Part shown: positions 18,427-27,401 of the stretch, piece after piece
Position numbering within the stretch: the stretch's first letter is position 1
Layout of the letters: each line of letters opens with the position of its first letter
Source of the DNA: Curtobacterium sp. 9128
Lineage (GTDB): Bacteria; Actinomycetota; Actinomycetes; Actinomycetales; Microbacteriaceae
Assembly: GCF_900086645.1 (NCBI RefSeq)
Contig: NZ_LT576451.1
Coordinates: 3,472,001 to 3,536,000 of the forward strand
Direction: 5' to 3'
DNA: 64,000 bases
Translations under genes and position numbers: made by a program
Notes under the pieces: generated by a model
What the model saw: only the letters and a program-made list of their open reading frames with translations
What the model was told of the DNA's origin: nothing
Database searches by the model: none

Positions 18427-19416
18427 TCAGGCGCCGAGGGTGCTCTCGCGGAGGACGAGAGACGGGGTCACGACGGCGGACTCCGGCGCGGCGCCGTCGA
18501 TCAGGTCGAGCAGAGACCGCCCGGCGACCCGACCGAGCTCCTCGAGGCGCAGGTCCACCGTCGTCAGCGGCGGACGACTCGCGAGCGCCATCACGTCCCA
18601 GTCATCGAACCCGGTGACGGCGACGTCGTCGGGCACGGACCGCCCGGCCTCGCGCAGCCGATCGCACACGCCCCGCGCGATCTGGTCACTGCCGCACACG
18701 ATCGCGTCGACGTCGTCGTCCCCGCGGAGCAGGACGTCGGCGGCCTGGCGCCCCCAGCGCTCGGACCACTCGCCGTACATCGGCGGCACCACGAGCCGGG
18801 AGCCGAGCACTCCCGACGCCCCGGAGACACGACTCGACGCCGAGTGGTGTCGCGCCGGACCGGTGACGATCGCGACCCGTCGCCGGCCGATCGTCACGAG
18901 GTGGGACGCGATGAGTCCGGCACCGTGCGCGTCGTCGACCGTCACGGACACGTCAGCCGGGTCGGTCGACGGGGTGAACGCGTAGACGACGGGGATCGAC
19001 ACGTCGATCGGGGGCCGCGCGTCGGCCGAGCGCCCGGTGACGATGATGCCGTCGACGCCCCGCGCGACGAGCGAGCGGAGGTAGTGCGATTCCCGGACGT
19101 GGTCGTCACGGGTGTCGCAGAGCAGCACGGCCATCTGCCCGGCGGAGAGGACGTCCTCGGCACCGAGGAGCACCGGGATCGAGAACCGGCCGAACGAGTC
19201 CGTGGTGATCATCCCGACGGTGTAGGTCCGCCCTGAGGAGAGCGCCCGTGCCCGGGCGTCCCCGACGAACCCGAGCTTGTCGGCGGCTTCCTTCACCCGT
19301 TCGCGGGTGGAGTCGCGGAGCTGCCCGGTCCCGTTGAGGGCCTTCGACGCGGTGCCGATCGACACCCCGGCGAGCGCCGCGACGTCGGTGATCCGCGCTG
19401 GACGTTCCAGTGTCAC
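18427..19416 (-). CDS. LacI-family transcriptional regulator
   Basis: 329 residues. N-terminal LacI helix-turn-helix at about 8-27 (ITDVAALAGVSIGTASKAL) followed by the hinge, then a periplasmic-binding-like sugar domain ending in LTTVDLRLEELGR. GTG start with AAAGGGG upstream. Divergent from the GH127-importer operon and upstream of, but 465 bases from, araB in the same direction. The divergent position favours control of the GH127 operon. A role at the ara operators is possible but less likely than for the LacI protein at 24944-25987. Confidence 0.9.
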   Translation of the reverse strand: MTLERPARITDVAALAGVSIGTASKALNGTGQLRDSTRERVKEAADKLGFVGDARARALSSGRTYTVGMITTDSFGRFSIPVLLGAEDVLSAGQMAVLLCDTRDDHVRESHYLRSLVARGVDGIIVTGRSADARPPIDVSIPVVYAFTPSTDPADVSVTVDDAHGAGLIASHLVTIGRRRVAIVTGPARHHSASSRVSGASGVLGSRLVVPPMYGEWSERWGRQAADVLLRGDDDVDAIVCGSDQIARGVCDRLREAGRSVPDDVAVTGFDDWDVMALASRPPLTTVDLRLEELGRVAGRSLLDLIDGAAPESAVVTPSLVLRESTLGA

Positions 19417-19479
19417 GGCAATCCCCTTTCCGGATCGGCAGCGAGATCACGATCATACGATCATCTCAGCAAGTCGGTC

Positions 19480-19529
19480 TTGCGCACTGCCGTGACCTGT
19501 CGTAGCGTCACGCTCCAGAAACCGTTTTC
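19480..19529 (+). promoter_or_regulatory. GH127-operon promoter and candidate LacI operator
   Basis: TTGCGC (19480-19485), a 17-base spacer and TAGCGT (19503-19508) form a plausible sigma-70 promoter. GAAACCGTTTTC at 19518-19529 is an imperfect palindrome with the central CG typical of LacI-family sites, placed just downstream of the start point. An AGGAG precedes the ATG at 19564. Confidence 0.6.
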
Positions 19530-19563
19530 CGCACGATGTCGACGATGACCACCAGGAGACGAC

Positions 19564-21639
19564 ATGACCACCACGCTCGCGACCGAGCACCGCGCACGCA
19601 CCGCGACCCCGGTCCTCCCGACCGCCGACGCGCACCTCGCCTTCCGCCCGCTGCCGTCCGGCGACGCCCGGATCACCGGGGGCTTCTGGGCGCTCCGGCA
19701 GGAGCGGAACGGCGCCGACGCGATCCGCGACGGGTACCGCCAGCTCGAGGCGGCCGGGAACTTCCGGAACCTCCGCATCGCCGCGGGGACGGAGTCCGGC
19801 GACGTCGTCGGCCCGATCTTCATGGACTCGGACGTCTACAAGTGGCTCGAGGCGGTGGCGTGGGAGCTCGGTCGAGCCCCCGCCGAGGACCTCAGAGCCC
19901 TGCAGCAGGAAGTCACCGCGCTCGTCGCGGCGGCCCAGGCGGACGACGGCTACATCGACTCCGTCCAGCAGGTCCGCTTCGCCGGCGCCCGCTACACGGA
20001 CCTCAAGTGGAGCCACGAGATGTACTGCGCCGGGCACCTCATGCAGGCAGCGGTCGCACAGTCCCGCGCGACGGGTGACACCGCGCTGCTCGACGTCGCG
20101 ACGAAGAACGCCGACCACCTCGTGCGGACGTTCGGCGACGGGGACGGTCAGGCACGCGACATCGACGGCCACCCCGTCGTCGAGATGGGGCTCGTCGAGC
20201 TGTACCGCGAGACCGGCACCCGCGCCTACCTGGACCTGGCGCACTGGTTCGTCGACGCCCGCGGGCACGGCATCATCGAGCGAGCAGGCGGCGAGCCGAC
20301 GTACTTCTCCGACCGGGTCCCGAGCCGGACGGCCACCACGGTGGAGGGGCACGCCGTCCGCGCCGTGTACCTGGCCGCCGGCGCCGTGGACGTCGCGATC
20401 GAGACCGGCGACACCGAGCTCCTCGCCGCGAGCGAGGGCCAGTTCGCGGACATGATGGCGACGAAGGCGTTCATCACGGGCGGCCTCGGTGCCCGGTGGG
20501 ACTGGGAGGCGTTCGGCGACCCGTACGAGCTCCCCACCGACCGCGGCTACGCCGAGACCTGCGCGGCGATCGGCGGGATCCAGTGGGCATGGCGGTTGCT
20601 CCTCGCGACCGGCAAGCCCGAGTACGCGGACGCCGTCGAGCGCCTGCTGTACAACGCGTTCCTGCCCGGTGTGAGCCTCGCGGGCACCGAGTACTTCTAC
20701 GTCAACCCACTCCAGCACCGGGACCACGCGCACGCGGACGAGAACCGCTCCCCCGCGCACGGCCGTCGTGGCTGGTTCGACTGCGCGTGCTGCCCGCCGA
20801 ACATCATGCGGACGTTCGCGAGCCTCGACGGATACCTGGCGACGGCGACCGAGGGCGGCCTGCAGGTACACCAGTACGCGACCGCCGACCTCGGCGCGGT
20901 CGCGATCGAGACCGGGTACCCGCACGACGGAGCCGTCCGCGTCACCGTGACCGAGGACGGCCCGCTCGCCCTCGGGGTGCGGATCCCGGCGTGGTCCGAC
21001 ACGACGACGGTCACCGTCGACGGCGAGACGCAGCACCCGGAGCCCGGGACCCTGCACACGATCGAGCGCGCGTGGCACGCCGGCGACACCGTCGAGATCG
21101 CCTTCGACACGACCCCGCGCCGCTTCGTCGCCGACGCGCGCATCGACGCGGCACGCGGACAGGTCGCCATCGAGCGGGGCCCGCTCGTCTACGCGGTCGA
21201 GCAGCCCGACCAGGACGGCTTCACCGTCGACGACCTGACGATCGACGCCGACGCTGCGGTCACCGAGGACCGTCGCGACGACCTCCTCGACGGGATCGTC
21301 ACCCTGCGCCTCCCGGCGCACGCGCCGGCGGAACACGCGCAGGCAGCCTGGCCCTACCGCCGTCTCGACACCGCGACCCGGTCTGGGCCCACGCCGGCCG
21401 GTACCGACGCGTCGCGGAGCTTGCGGAGCGACGTGGCGGCCGAGCCGGTGGGGAGAGGCCCGGATGCGGCCCGCACCGCGACCAGCGTCGACGACGCGAC
21501 GGCCGGCGGCGGGGCCGACCCCGGCCTCCCGTCCGACACGTCCGTCACGTCCGTGACGGCCGTCGCCATCCCGTACTACGCCTGGGCCAACCGCGGCGCC
21601 GTCCCGATGCGGGTGTGGCTCCCGCTGAGCGCCCGGTGA
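19564..21639 (+). CDS. GH127 beta-L-arabinofuranosidase (DUF1680 family)
   Basis: 691 residues, no signal peptide, so cytoplasmic. GH127 enzymes remove terminal beta-L-arabinofuranose by a Zn-thiolate cysteine mechanism (HypBA1: Glu338, Cys340, Cys417, Cys418). The equivalents are visible as Glu331 and Cys333 (RGYAETCAAIGG) and Cys409/Cys410 (FDCACCPPN). Near the C-terminus residues about 600-663 form an unusual Ala/Thr/Gly-rich insert that separates PYRRLD from VAIPYYAWANRG. Its DNA carries one arm of the dispersed palindrome. First gene of an operon with an ABC importer (4-base gap). Likely acts on imported plant arabinosides. Confidence 0.92.
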   Translation: MTTTLATEHRARTATPVLPTADAHLAFRPLPSGDARITGGFWALRQERNGADAIRDGYRQLEAAGNFRNLRIAAGTESGDVVGPIFMDSDVYKWLEAVAWELGRAPAEDLRALQQEVTALVAAAQADDGYIDSVQQVRFAGARYTDLKWSHEMYCAGHLMQAAVAQSRATGDTALLDVATKNADHLVRTFGDGDGQARDIDGHPVVEMGLVELYRETGTRAYLDLAHWFVDARGHGIIERAGGEPTYFSDRVPSRTATTVEGHAVRAVYLAAGAVDVAIETGDTELLAASEGQFADMMATKAFITGGLGARWDWEAFGDPYELPTDRGYAETCAAIGGIQWAWRLLLATGKPEYADAVERLLYNAFLPGVSLAGTEYFYVNPLQHRDHAHADENRSPAHGRRGWFDCACCPPNIMRTFASLDGYLATATEGGLQVHQYATADLGAVAIETGYPHDGAVRVTVTEDGPLALGVRIPAWSDTTTVTVDGETQHPEPGTLHTIERAWHAGDTVEIAFDTTPRRFVADARIDAARGQVAIERGPLVYAVEQPDQDGFTVDDLTIDADAAVTEDRRDDLLDGIVTLRLPAHAPAEHAQAAWPYRRLDTATRSGPTPAGTDASRSLRSDVAAEPVGRGPDAARTATSVDDATAGGGADPGLPSDTSVTSVTAVAIPYYAWANRGAVPMRVWLPLSAR

Positions 21640-21643
21640 CGTC

Positions 21644-22951
21644 GTGGACCGCAGAGGGTTCCTCGTCGGCGGCCTCGCCGGCGGGGCCGCAATCGCCCTG
21701 GCGGGGTGCTCCGGCACCCTGCCCAAGGTCGACGCCCAGGTCGCCGGCTTCGGCCAGAAGGCGACGGGTACCGTCCACGTCTGGTGTCGTGCCGCGACCC
21801 AGGCCGGTCTGACGAGCGCGGTCGCCGGCTTCAACAAGAGCCACCCGGACCTGCAGGTCGAACTGACCCCGGTGCCGGACGGCCAGTACGTGACGAAGCT
21901 CGCGACCGCCATCCGTGGCGGCGAGCCGCCGGACGTGGTCGACCTCGACGACATCAACTCGCAGCTGTTCATCTTCCGCGAGGCGTTCGCCGATTTGACC
22001 GACGTCGTCAAGGGCCTCGACTACTACGACGAGCTCTCGACCGGGCACCTCCGCCTGCTGGAGTACCGCGACCGGCTCTACGGACTGCCGTACCTGGCGG
22101 ACAACTCGCAGCTGTTCGTGAACACCGAGCTGTTCGACCGCGCCGGGCTCGACGTCGAGGAGTCCACGAAGGACCTCGCCACCCTGCTCGATGCGGCGAA
22201 GCGCCTCCGGAAGCTCGGCGACGACGTCTACGGGTGGACGATCTCCGGCAACGCCGCCGGGATCATCGGGTTCGTCACGCAGCCGCACGTCTGGGCCACC
22301 GGCGTCGACATGATGTCCGGCGAGGTCGGGAAGCAGCAGGCGAACATCACGGGCAACACCGCCCTCGAGCAGATGCTCGAGTTCTACCGGCAGCTCTGGA
22401 AGGACGGCGTGCTCAGCCGCGCGACGTACTCCGACGCGGGCACCACGTGGGGCGCTGACTTCCGGGCGGGCAAGGTCGGGATCATGCCGACCTCGTACGG
22501 TGCGGCCGTGCCGGCGGCGACGAAGGCGATGCGCGCGAAGATGCAGACGGTGCTCATCCCGAGCGCCGACGGCCGGCGGTCGTTCTTCGACGGCGGCGAC
22601 AACATGTGCATCCCGAACGGCGCAGCGAACCCGTCGGGCGGGTGGGCGTTCATGCAGTACGCGAACTCGCTCGAGCAGCAGCAGCTCCTGCCGAACGGCG
22701 GGTACTTCCCCACCAGGGCGGACGCCGCGACGCCCGCGTACCGGAAGCAGTTCCCGCTGGCGTACGGTCCGCTGGACGCCATCGACAAGGGCTACGCACC
22801 GCAGACCCTCGCCTACAACCTGCTCAACAACCAGCCGTCGTCCCCGTACTTCGCGATGTTCCGCGAGGCCGTGTTCGGCGCCGGCGTCTCGGCTGCGATG
22901 CGGACCGCGCAGTCCGACTACCAGCGCATCCTCGACCAGGTCCAGGCCTGA
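21644..22951 (+). CDS. CUT1 sugar ABC transporter substrate-binding lipoprotein (Tat-type signal)
   Basis: 435 residues, SBP_bac_1 family. GTG start; the N-terminus DRRGFLVGG is a twin-arginine motif followed by a hydrophobic stretch and lipobox LAGC, so export as a folded Tat lipoprotein is likely. Binding-protein hallmarks are KLATAIRGGEPPDVVDLD and YGLPYLADNSQLFVNTELFDRAG. It follows GH127 by four bases and precedes two permeases. The ligand is presumably a beta-arabinofuranosyl oligosaccharide, inferred from context. Confidence 0.92.
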   Translation: MDRRGFLVGGLAGGAAIALAGCSGTLPKVDAQVAGFGQKATGTVHVWCRAATQAGLTSAVAGFNKSHPDLQVELTPVPDGQYVTKLATAIRGGEPPDVVDLDDINSQLFIFREAFADLTDVVKGLDYYDELSTGHLRLLEYRDRLYGLPYLADNSQLFVNTELFDRAGLDVEESTKDLATLLDAAKRLRKLGDDVYGWTISGNAAGIIGFVTQPHVWATGVDMMSGEVGKQQANITGNTALEQMLEFYRQLWKDGVLSRATYSDAGTTWGADFRAGKVGIMPTSYGAAVPAATKAMRAKMQTVLIPSADGRRSFFDGGDNMCIPNGAANPSGGWAFMQYANSLEQQQLLPNGGYFPTRADAATPAYRKQFPLAYGPLDAIDKGYAPQTLAYNLLNNQPSSPYFAMFREAVFGAGVSAAMRTAQSDYQRILDQVQA

Positions 22952-22959
22952 CCGCCCCT

Positions 22960-22989
22960 GCTCCGTCCTGCTCCGCTCCGTCCTGCTCC
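22960..22989. repeat. Two tandem 15-bp units
   Basis: GCTCCGTCCTGCTCC occurs twice back to back between the binding-protein stop and the permease start. Short slippage-type repeat in a 62-base spacer; no evident function. Confidence 0.6.
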
Positions 22990-23013
22990 GCTCTGCACAG
23001 TGAGGTGCATGCC

Positions 23014-23955
23014 ATGTCGACCATCTCCGCTCGGCGTTCGTCCGTCGGACGCCGCCCGATCGGCCGGGGCCGTGCCCCGTCCCGGAACTCGCTCACCCAC
23101 CCGCCACGCACGGGCGCGCTGCTCGTCACGCCGGCGATCGCGTTCGTCGCCGTGTTCGTGCTGGCGCCACTGCTCTTCGCGCTCTACATCTCGTTCACGA
23201 ACTGGCCGCTGATCGGCCCGTACCGGTTCATCGGCCTGCAGAACTACGCGACGCTGTTCCAGGACCCGACGTTCGTGCACGCGATCGGCTACACGCTGCT
23301 GTACACGGCGATCGTCACCGTGCCGATCCTGGTGCTCGGGTACTTCCTCGCGGTGCTCGTCCGCGCGCGGCGACGTGGCTCGACGGTGCTGCGGACGGTG
23401 TTCTTCCTGCCGTACGTCGTCGGGCTGACGACCCTGAGCTTCATGCTCGTGCTCGAGGCGCAGCCGACCTCCGGCGCCGTCAACATGGTCCTGCGCTGGC
23501 TGCACGTCACCGACGGCACGACCGCGTGGCTGGTGAACGGCCCGCTCGCGACGGCGCTCATCTGCGTGCTCGTCGTCTGGGCGGTCTCCGGCCTGACGAT
23601 GGTGCTGCTGATGTCGGCGATGCAGGGCGTCCCGGACGAGGTCTACGAGTCGGCGCAGCTCGAGGGCGCGTCGTGGTGGCAGACCGAACGGATGATCACG
23701 TTCCCGATGATCCGGCCGACGGTCGCGCTGAGCGTGATCATCTCGGTCATCGGGTCGCTGCTCGCGTTCAACCAGTTCTACATCCTGACGCAGGGCGGCC
23801 CCGGCACCGAGACCACGACCATCGTCAACGCCATCTACAACCGCGGGTTCGTGAACCTGCAGCTCGGCGCCGCGACCGCGGAGTCGATCGCGCTGGTGGT
23901 CGTCATCGCGGCCGTCACGCTGTTCCAGTTCTGGGCACTCCGAGAGAAGGACTGA
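23014..23955 (+). CDS. CUT1 sugar ABC transporter permease (MalF-like)
   Basis: 313 residues, six predicted membrane segments after a basic N-terminal tail. The coupling motif is YESAQLEGASWWQTERMITFP, starting near residue 211, and NQFYILTQGGPGTETTT is the typical MalF-type block. The start is the ATG at MSTISARR with GAGGTG upstream; the long reading frame extending back into the binding protein is spurious. It pairs with the next permease. Confidence 0.93.
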   Translation: MSTISARRSSVGRRPIGRGRAPSRNSLTHPPRTGALLVTPAIAFVAVFVLAPLLFALYISFTNWPLIGPYRFIGLQNYATLFQDPTFVHAIGYTLLYTAIVTVPILVLGYFLAVLVRARRRGSTVLRTVFFLPYVVGLTTLSFMLVLEAQPTSGAVNMVLRWLHVTDGTTAWLVNGPLATALICVLVVWAVSGLTMVLLMSAMQGVPDEVYESAQLEGASWWQTERMITFPMIRPTVALSVIISVIGSLLAFNQFYILTQGGPGTETTTIVNAIYNRGFVNLQLGAATAESIALVVVIAAVTLFQFWALREKD

Positions 23956-23959
23956 CGCC

Positions 23960-24910
23960 ATGAGCACCACGACCACCCGTGCGGCCGCTCCCGGTCCCGA
24001 CCTGACGACCCGGACGCTGACCACGACCCCCGGCGGACGCCGTCGACACCACCAGGGCAGCGTGCAGCACCCCCGCGACACCGCGGTGAAGCGCACGCTC
24101 TACGCCATCGCGGGCGTCGGCTCCGCACTGGTGTTCGGTGTCCCGCTCATCTGGTCGATCCTCCGGGCGTTCCAGTCCGAGGCCGTGATCACCTCGGCCC
24201 CAGACCCCGCCACGTTCTTCCGGCTCGGCTGGGAGAACTTCGCGGCCGTGTTCGGGTCGTCGTCCCACCTGCTGACCGGCCTGCTGAACTCGGTGATCGT
24301 GTCGGTGTGCACGGCCGTGCTGACCGCCGTGCTCGCGACGATGGCCGGCTACGGGTTCGCACGCTTCCGGTTCCGCGGGTCCGGCCTGGTGTTCGGCCTG
24401 GTGCTCCTGACGATGATGGTGCCGTTCCAGGCCATCCTGACGCCGCTGTACCTCGAGATGAACGCGATGGGGCTGACCAACTCGCTGCTCGGGCTGGTGC
24501 TGTTCTACACGACGGTGAACCTGCCGTTCGGGGTCTTCGTGATGCGCAACGCGTTCGAGTCGATCCCGCCGGACCTCGAAGACTCCGCGTTCGTCGACGG
24601 GGCGTCCCGCTTCCGGGTCGTCGTGTCGGTGCTCCGTCCGCTGCTCCTCCCCGGGGCGGCGACCGCGGCGCTGTACGCGTTCCTGGCGTCGTGGACGGAG
24701 TTCCTCGGTGCGCTGACGTTCCTCACCAAGGACTCGCTGTACACGCTGCCCGTCGCACTGCTCAACCTGCAGACGGGTGCCTACGGGCAGGTGTCGTACG
24801 GCAACCTCGTGGCGGGGTCGGTCGTGGCGATGATCCCGTGCATCGCGCTCTACGTCGGCCTGCAGCGGTTCTACGTCGCCGGCCTGTCGTCAGGGGCGCT
24901 CAAGGGCTAG
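23960..24910 (+). CDS. CUT1 sugar ABC transporter permease (MalG-like)
   Basis: 316 residues with six membrane segments. The EAA-loop equivalent is LEDSAFVDGASRFRVVVSVLRP. The C-terminus YVAGLSSGALKG is the standard MalG-type ending. It starts 4 bases after its partner. No ATPase gene follows, so a shared MsiK/UgpC-type ATPase from elsewhere is required. A GC-rich inverted repeat near 24906-24934 may terminate transcription against the convergent LacI gene. Confidence 0.93.
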   Translation: MSTTTTRAAAPGPDLTTRTLTTTPGGRRRHHQGSVQHPRDTAVKRTLYAIAGVGSALVFGVPLIWSILRAFQSEAVITSAPDPATFFRLGWENFAAVFGSSSHLLTGLLNSVIVSVCTAVLTAVLATMAGYGFARFRFRGSGLVFGLVLLTMMVPFQAILTPLYLEMNAMGLTNSLLGLVLFYTTVNLPFGVFVMRNAFESIPPDLEDSAFVDGASRFRVVVSVLRPLLLPGAATAALYAFLASWTEFLGALTFLTKDSLYTLPVALLNLQTGAYGQVSYGNLVAGSVVAMIPCIALYVGLQRFYVAGLSSGALKG

Positions 24911-24943
24911 CCCCCTGGCCCGGGCCGGGCGGGGCCGCACGGC

Positions 24944-25987
24944 TCAGGCGCTCCGGCGCACCACCAACGACGGCTGGAGCAGGATCTCGTCGAGCGGCTC
25001 GCCCTCCACCAGGGACCTGACGGTCGCCAGCACCTGCTCCCCCATCGCCCGGAAGTCCTGCCGCACGGTGGTCAGCGGCGGCGTGAAGTGTGCCGCCTCC
25101 GGGATGTCGTCGAAGCCCACGACGGCGATGTCGTCCGGCACCCGCAGCCCGTCGTCGGCGAACGCGTGCAGGACCCCGAGCGCCATCTGGTCGTTCCCGC
25201 AGAACACCGCGTCGACGGCCGTCGTGTCGAGGGACCGCGCGGCCGCGAACCCGCTCGCCGGGGTCCAGTCGCCGTCGAGGACGACCGGGTCGAGACCGGC
25301 CGACTCCATCAGGCGCACGTAGGTCGCGCGGCGCACCTGGGCCTCTTGCGAGACGGTCGGTCCGGTGATGTGCACGATCCGTCGGTGTCCCCGGTCGAAC
25401 AGGTGCTGCATCGCCATCGAGGCACCGGCGACCTGGTCGATCGCGACCGCGGCGACGGCGGCGGTCATGGGGCCGACCGTCGGCGCGTCACGCTGGACGG
25501 CGTTCGACACGACGACCGGCACCGGGACCGGGACGGCCAACGACGCGAGCGCGTCGAGCACCCGGTTGTCGGCGGCGACGAGCACGATCGCGGCGACGTC
25601 CTGCGCCAGGAGCGTCGCGACCGCCCCCGACAGGTCGGACGGCCGCGGGTCCTCCGGCAGGGTCGAGAGCAGCACGTGGTAGCCGGCGTGCCGGGCCGCG
25701 CGCTCGAAGCCGATCGCGGTGCTCGACGGTCCGTAGAGCGCGTCGCCGGCCGTCACCAGTCCGAGGGCCTTGCTGCGCCCGCCGGCGAGCGCGCGGGCCG
25801 CAGCACGCGGGCGGTACCCGAGCTCGGCGATCGCCGTGGTCACACGGGACCGGAAGCCGTCGCGGACGGTGGGATCGCCGTTGATCACCCGGGAGACGGT
25901 CTGGTGTGAGACCCCTGCGCGCTCGGCGACGTCGAAGATCGTCGGGGCCTTGCGCCCCTTGCCGCTCGCGGCCGTGGTGGTCGTCAC
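24944..25987 (-). CDS. LacI-family regulator, probable arabinose-regulon repressor
   Basis: 347 residues. LacI helix-turn-helix TIFDVAERAGVSHQTVSRVI near 14-35, then a sugar-binding domain. The GTG start (VTTTTAASG) follows TACGGT by 6 bases with no Shine-Dalgarno sequence, so a leaderless transcript is likely. It is divergent from chvE across 181 bases containing a perfect GTGAGCGCTCAC site. That makes it the best candidate for the protein that reads this 12-mer at araB, chvE and the GH51/importer loci. Effector (L-arabinose or a phosphate ester) is inferred. Confidence 0.88.
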   Translation of the reverse strand: MTTTTAASGKGRKAPTIFDVAERAGVSHQTVSRVINGDPTVRDGFRSRVTTAIAELGYRPRAAARALAGGRSKALGLVTAGDALYGPSSTAIGFERAARHAGYHVLLSTLPEDPRPSDLSGAVATLLAQDVAAIVLVAADNRVLDALASLAVPVPVPVVVSNAVQRDAPTVGPMTAAVAAVAIDQVAGASMAMQHLFDRGHRRIVHITGPTVSQEAQVRRATYVRLMESAGLDPVVLDGDWTPASGFAAARSLDTTAVDAVFCGNDQMALGVLHAFADDGLRVPDDIAVVGFDDIPEAAHFTPPLTTVRQDFRAMGEQVLATVRSLVEGEPLDEILLQPSLVVRRSA

Positions 25988-26047
25988 CCGGACACCGTAC
26001 CGCGCAGCGCGGCGATCACGACCACATCGCGAATCGGTCACGAAGAG

Positions 26048-26088
26048 TTGACAGGGCGGTACACAACGCCCAGTATGTGAGCGCTCAC
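26048..26088 (+). promoter_or_regulatory. chvE promoter with GTGAGCGCTCAC operator
   Basis: Consensus -35 TTGACA (26048-26053), 17-base spacer, -10 CAGTAT (26071-26076), immediately followed by operator GTGAGCGCTCAC (26077-26088). The operator covers the transcription start, so bound repressor would block initiation. Same geometry as at araB. Confidence 0.85.
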
Positions 26089-26168
26089 TCAGAGCAGACA
26101 CCGGCAGTGCAGCCGTGTGGCACACCGAGCGCGTCGACGACGACGCGAGAGGAACAAGAGGTACTTCG

Positions 26169-27299
26169 ATGATGAAGCGCAGGATCGTCGCGGGCGTCGC
26201 AGCCCTCGGCATCGCCATCGCCCTGGCCGGTTGCTCGGCCGGCGGACGCGCCTCCACCGACGGCGGGGGCAGCAGCAGCGACAACAAGGGCGCCCTCGTC
26301 GGCGTCGCCATGCCGACCAAGGTCTCCGAGCGCTGGATCAAGGACGGGAACGCCGTCAAGGCCGACCTGGAGAAGGCCGGCTACAAGGTCGACCTGGAGT
26401 ACGCGGACAACAAGATCCCGCAGCAGGTCCAGCAGGTCAGCAACATGATCACGAAGGGCGCGAAGGTCCTCATCGTCGCGTCCATCGACGGCGGGTCGCT
26501 CTCCGACCAGCTCGACGCCGCCGCGAAGGCCGGCATCAAGGTGATCTCGTACGACCGCCTGCTCACCGGCAACAAGAACGTCGACTACTACGTGTCGTTC
26601 GACAACGAGAAGGTCGGTGTCGACCAGGCGAACTCGCTGCTGACCGGCCTCGGTCTCCTCGACGCCGACGGCAAGAAGACCGGCGAGAAGGGTCCGTTCA
26701 ACATCGAGGTCTTCGCCGGGTCGCCCGACGACAACAACGCCACGTTCTTCTTCAACGGCGCGATGAAGACCCTCAAGCCGTACCTCGACGACGGCACGCT
26801 GAAGATCGGCTCCGGCCAGGACGGCTTCACGCAGGCCGCCACGCTGCAGTGGGACCCGGCGACCGCCAAGGCCCGCATGCAGAACCTCATCGCGAAGTCG
26901 TACTCGGGCGGCACCACGCTGAACGGCGTGCTCTCCCCGTACGACGGCATGTCGATCGGCATCATCTCGGCGCTCCAGGGCGCCGGCTACGGCACGTCCG
27001 ACCGTCCGCTCCCGACCATCACCGGTCAGGACGCCGAGCAGGCGTCGGTGAAGTCGATCATCGCCGGTCAGCAGTACTCGACGATCTACAAGGACACCCG
27101 CCAGCTCGCCGAGAAGTCGGCGTCGATGGCCGAGGACCTGCTCTCCGGCAAGAAGCCGAAGGTCAACGACACGACGACGTACGACAACAAGGTGAAGGTC
27201 GTCCCGACCTTCCTCTTCCAGCCGACCGTGGTGACCAAGGAGAACTACCAGAAGGTCCTCGTCGACTCGGGGTACTACTCCGAAGCCGACCTCAAGTAG
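26169..27299 (+). CDS. chvE: Multiple-monosaccharide ABC transporter substrate-binding lipoprotein
   Basis: 376 residues. Lipoprotein signal with Cys22 in LAGC. The mature part strongly resembles Agrobacterium Chv[71 protein letters not shown]. ChvE binds L-arabinose, D-glucose, D-galactose and D-xylose, which fits this arabinose-rich region. Two ATGs are adjacent; the first is used, with AGAGG upstream. Followed by a strong hairpin, then mmsA and mmsB. Confidence 0.92.
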   Translation: MMKRRIVAGVAALGIAIALAGCSAGGRASTDGGGSSSDNKGALVGVAMPTKVSERWIKDGNAVKADLEKAGYKVDLEYADNKIPQQVQQVSNMITKGAKVLIVASIDGGSLSDQLDAAAKAGIKVISYDRLLTGNKNVDYYVSFDNEKVGVDQANSLLTGLGLLDADGKKTGEKGPFNIEVFAGSPDDNNATFFFNGAMKTLKPYLDDGTLKIGSGQDGFTQAATLQWDPATAKARMQNLIAKSYSGGTTLNGVLSPYDGMSIGIISALQGAGYGTSDRPLPTITGQDAEQASVKSIIAGQQYSTIYKDTRQLAEKSASMAEDLLSGKKPKVNDTTTYDNKVKVVPTFLFQPTVVTKENYQKVLVDSGYYSEADLK

Positions 27300-27312
27300 G
27301 TCGCGACCATCT

Positions 27313-27360
27313 GACGGACAGGAGGCTCGGTGCCAGACCGCGCCGAGCCTCCTGTCCGTC
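27313..27360. terminator. 18-bp-stem hairpin between chvE and mmsA
   Basis: Perfect inverted repeat GACGGACAGGAGGCTCGG / CCGAGCCTCCTGTCCGTC with a 12-base loop. It is a member of the GGAC-N-GGAGGC family, here with A/T at the variable pair. Its place inside the operon suggests partial termination or 3'-end protection, giving more binding protein than ATPase. Confidence 0.8.
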
Positions 27361-27401
27361 TCCAATCGCGCGCACCGCGCGCACTACGGAAGGCGGTCGA
27401 C

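Noticed and set aside
16201..19236. A 1011-codon plus-strand open frame
   Set aside because: Antisense to araB and the LacI gene and crosses the C-rich tract. No domain is recognisable; high-GC artefact.
19453..22011. An 852-codon minus-strand open frame over GH127
   Set aside because: GH127 on the other strand has complete catalytic motifs and a proper start; this is its shadow.
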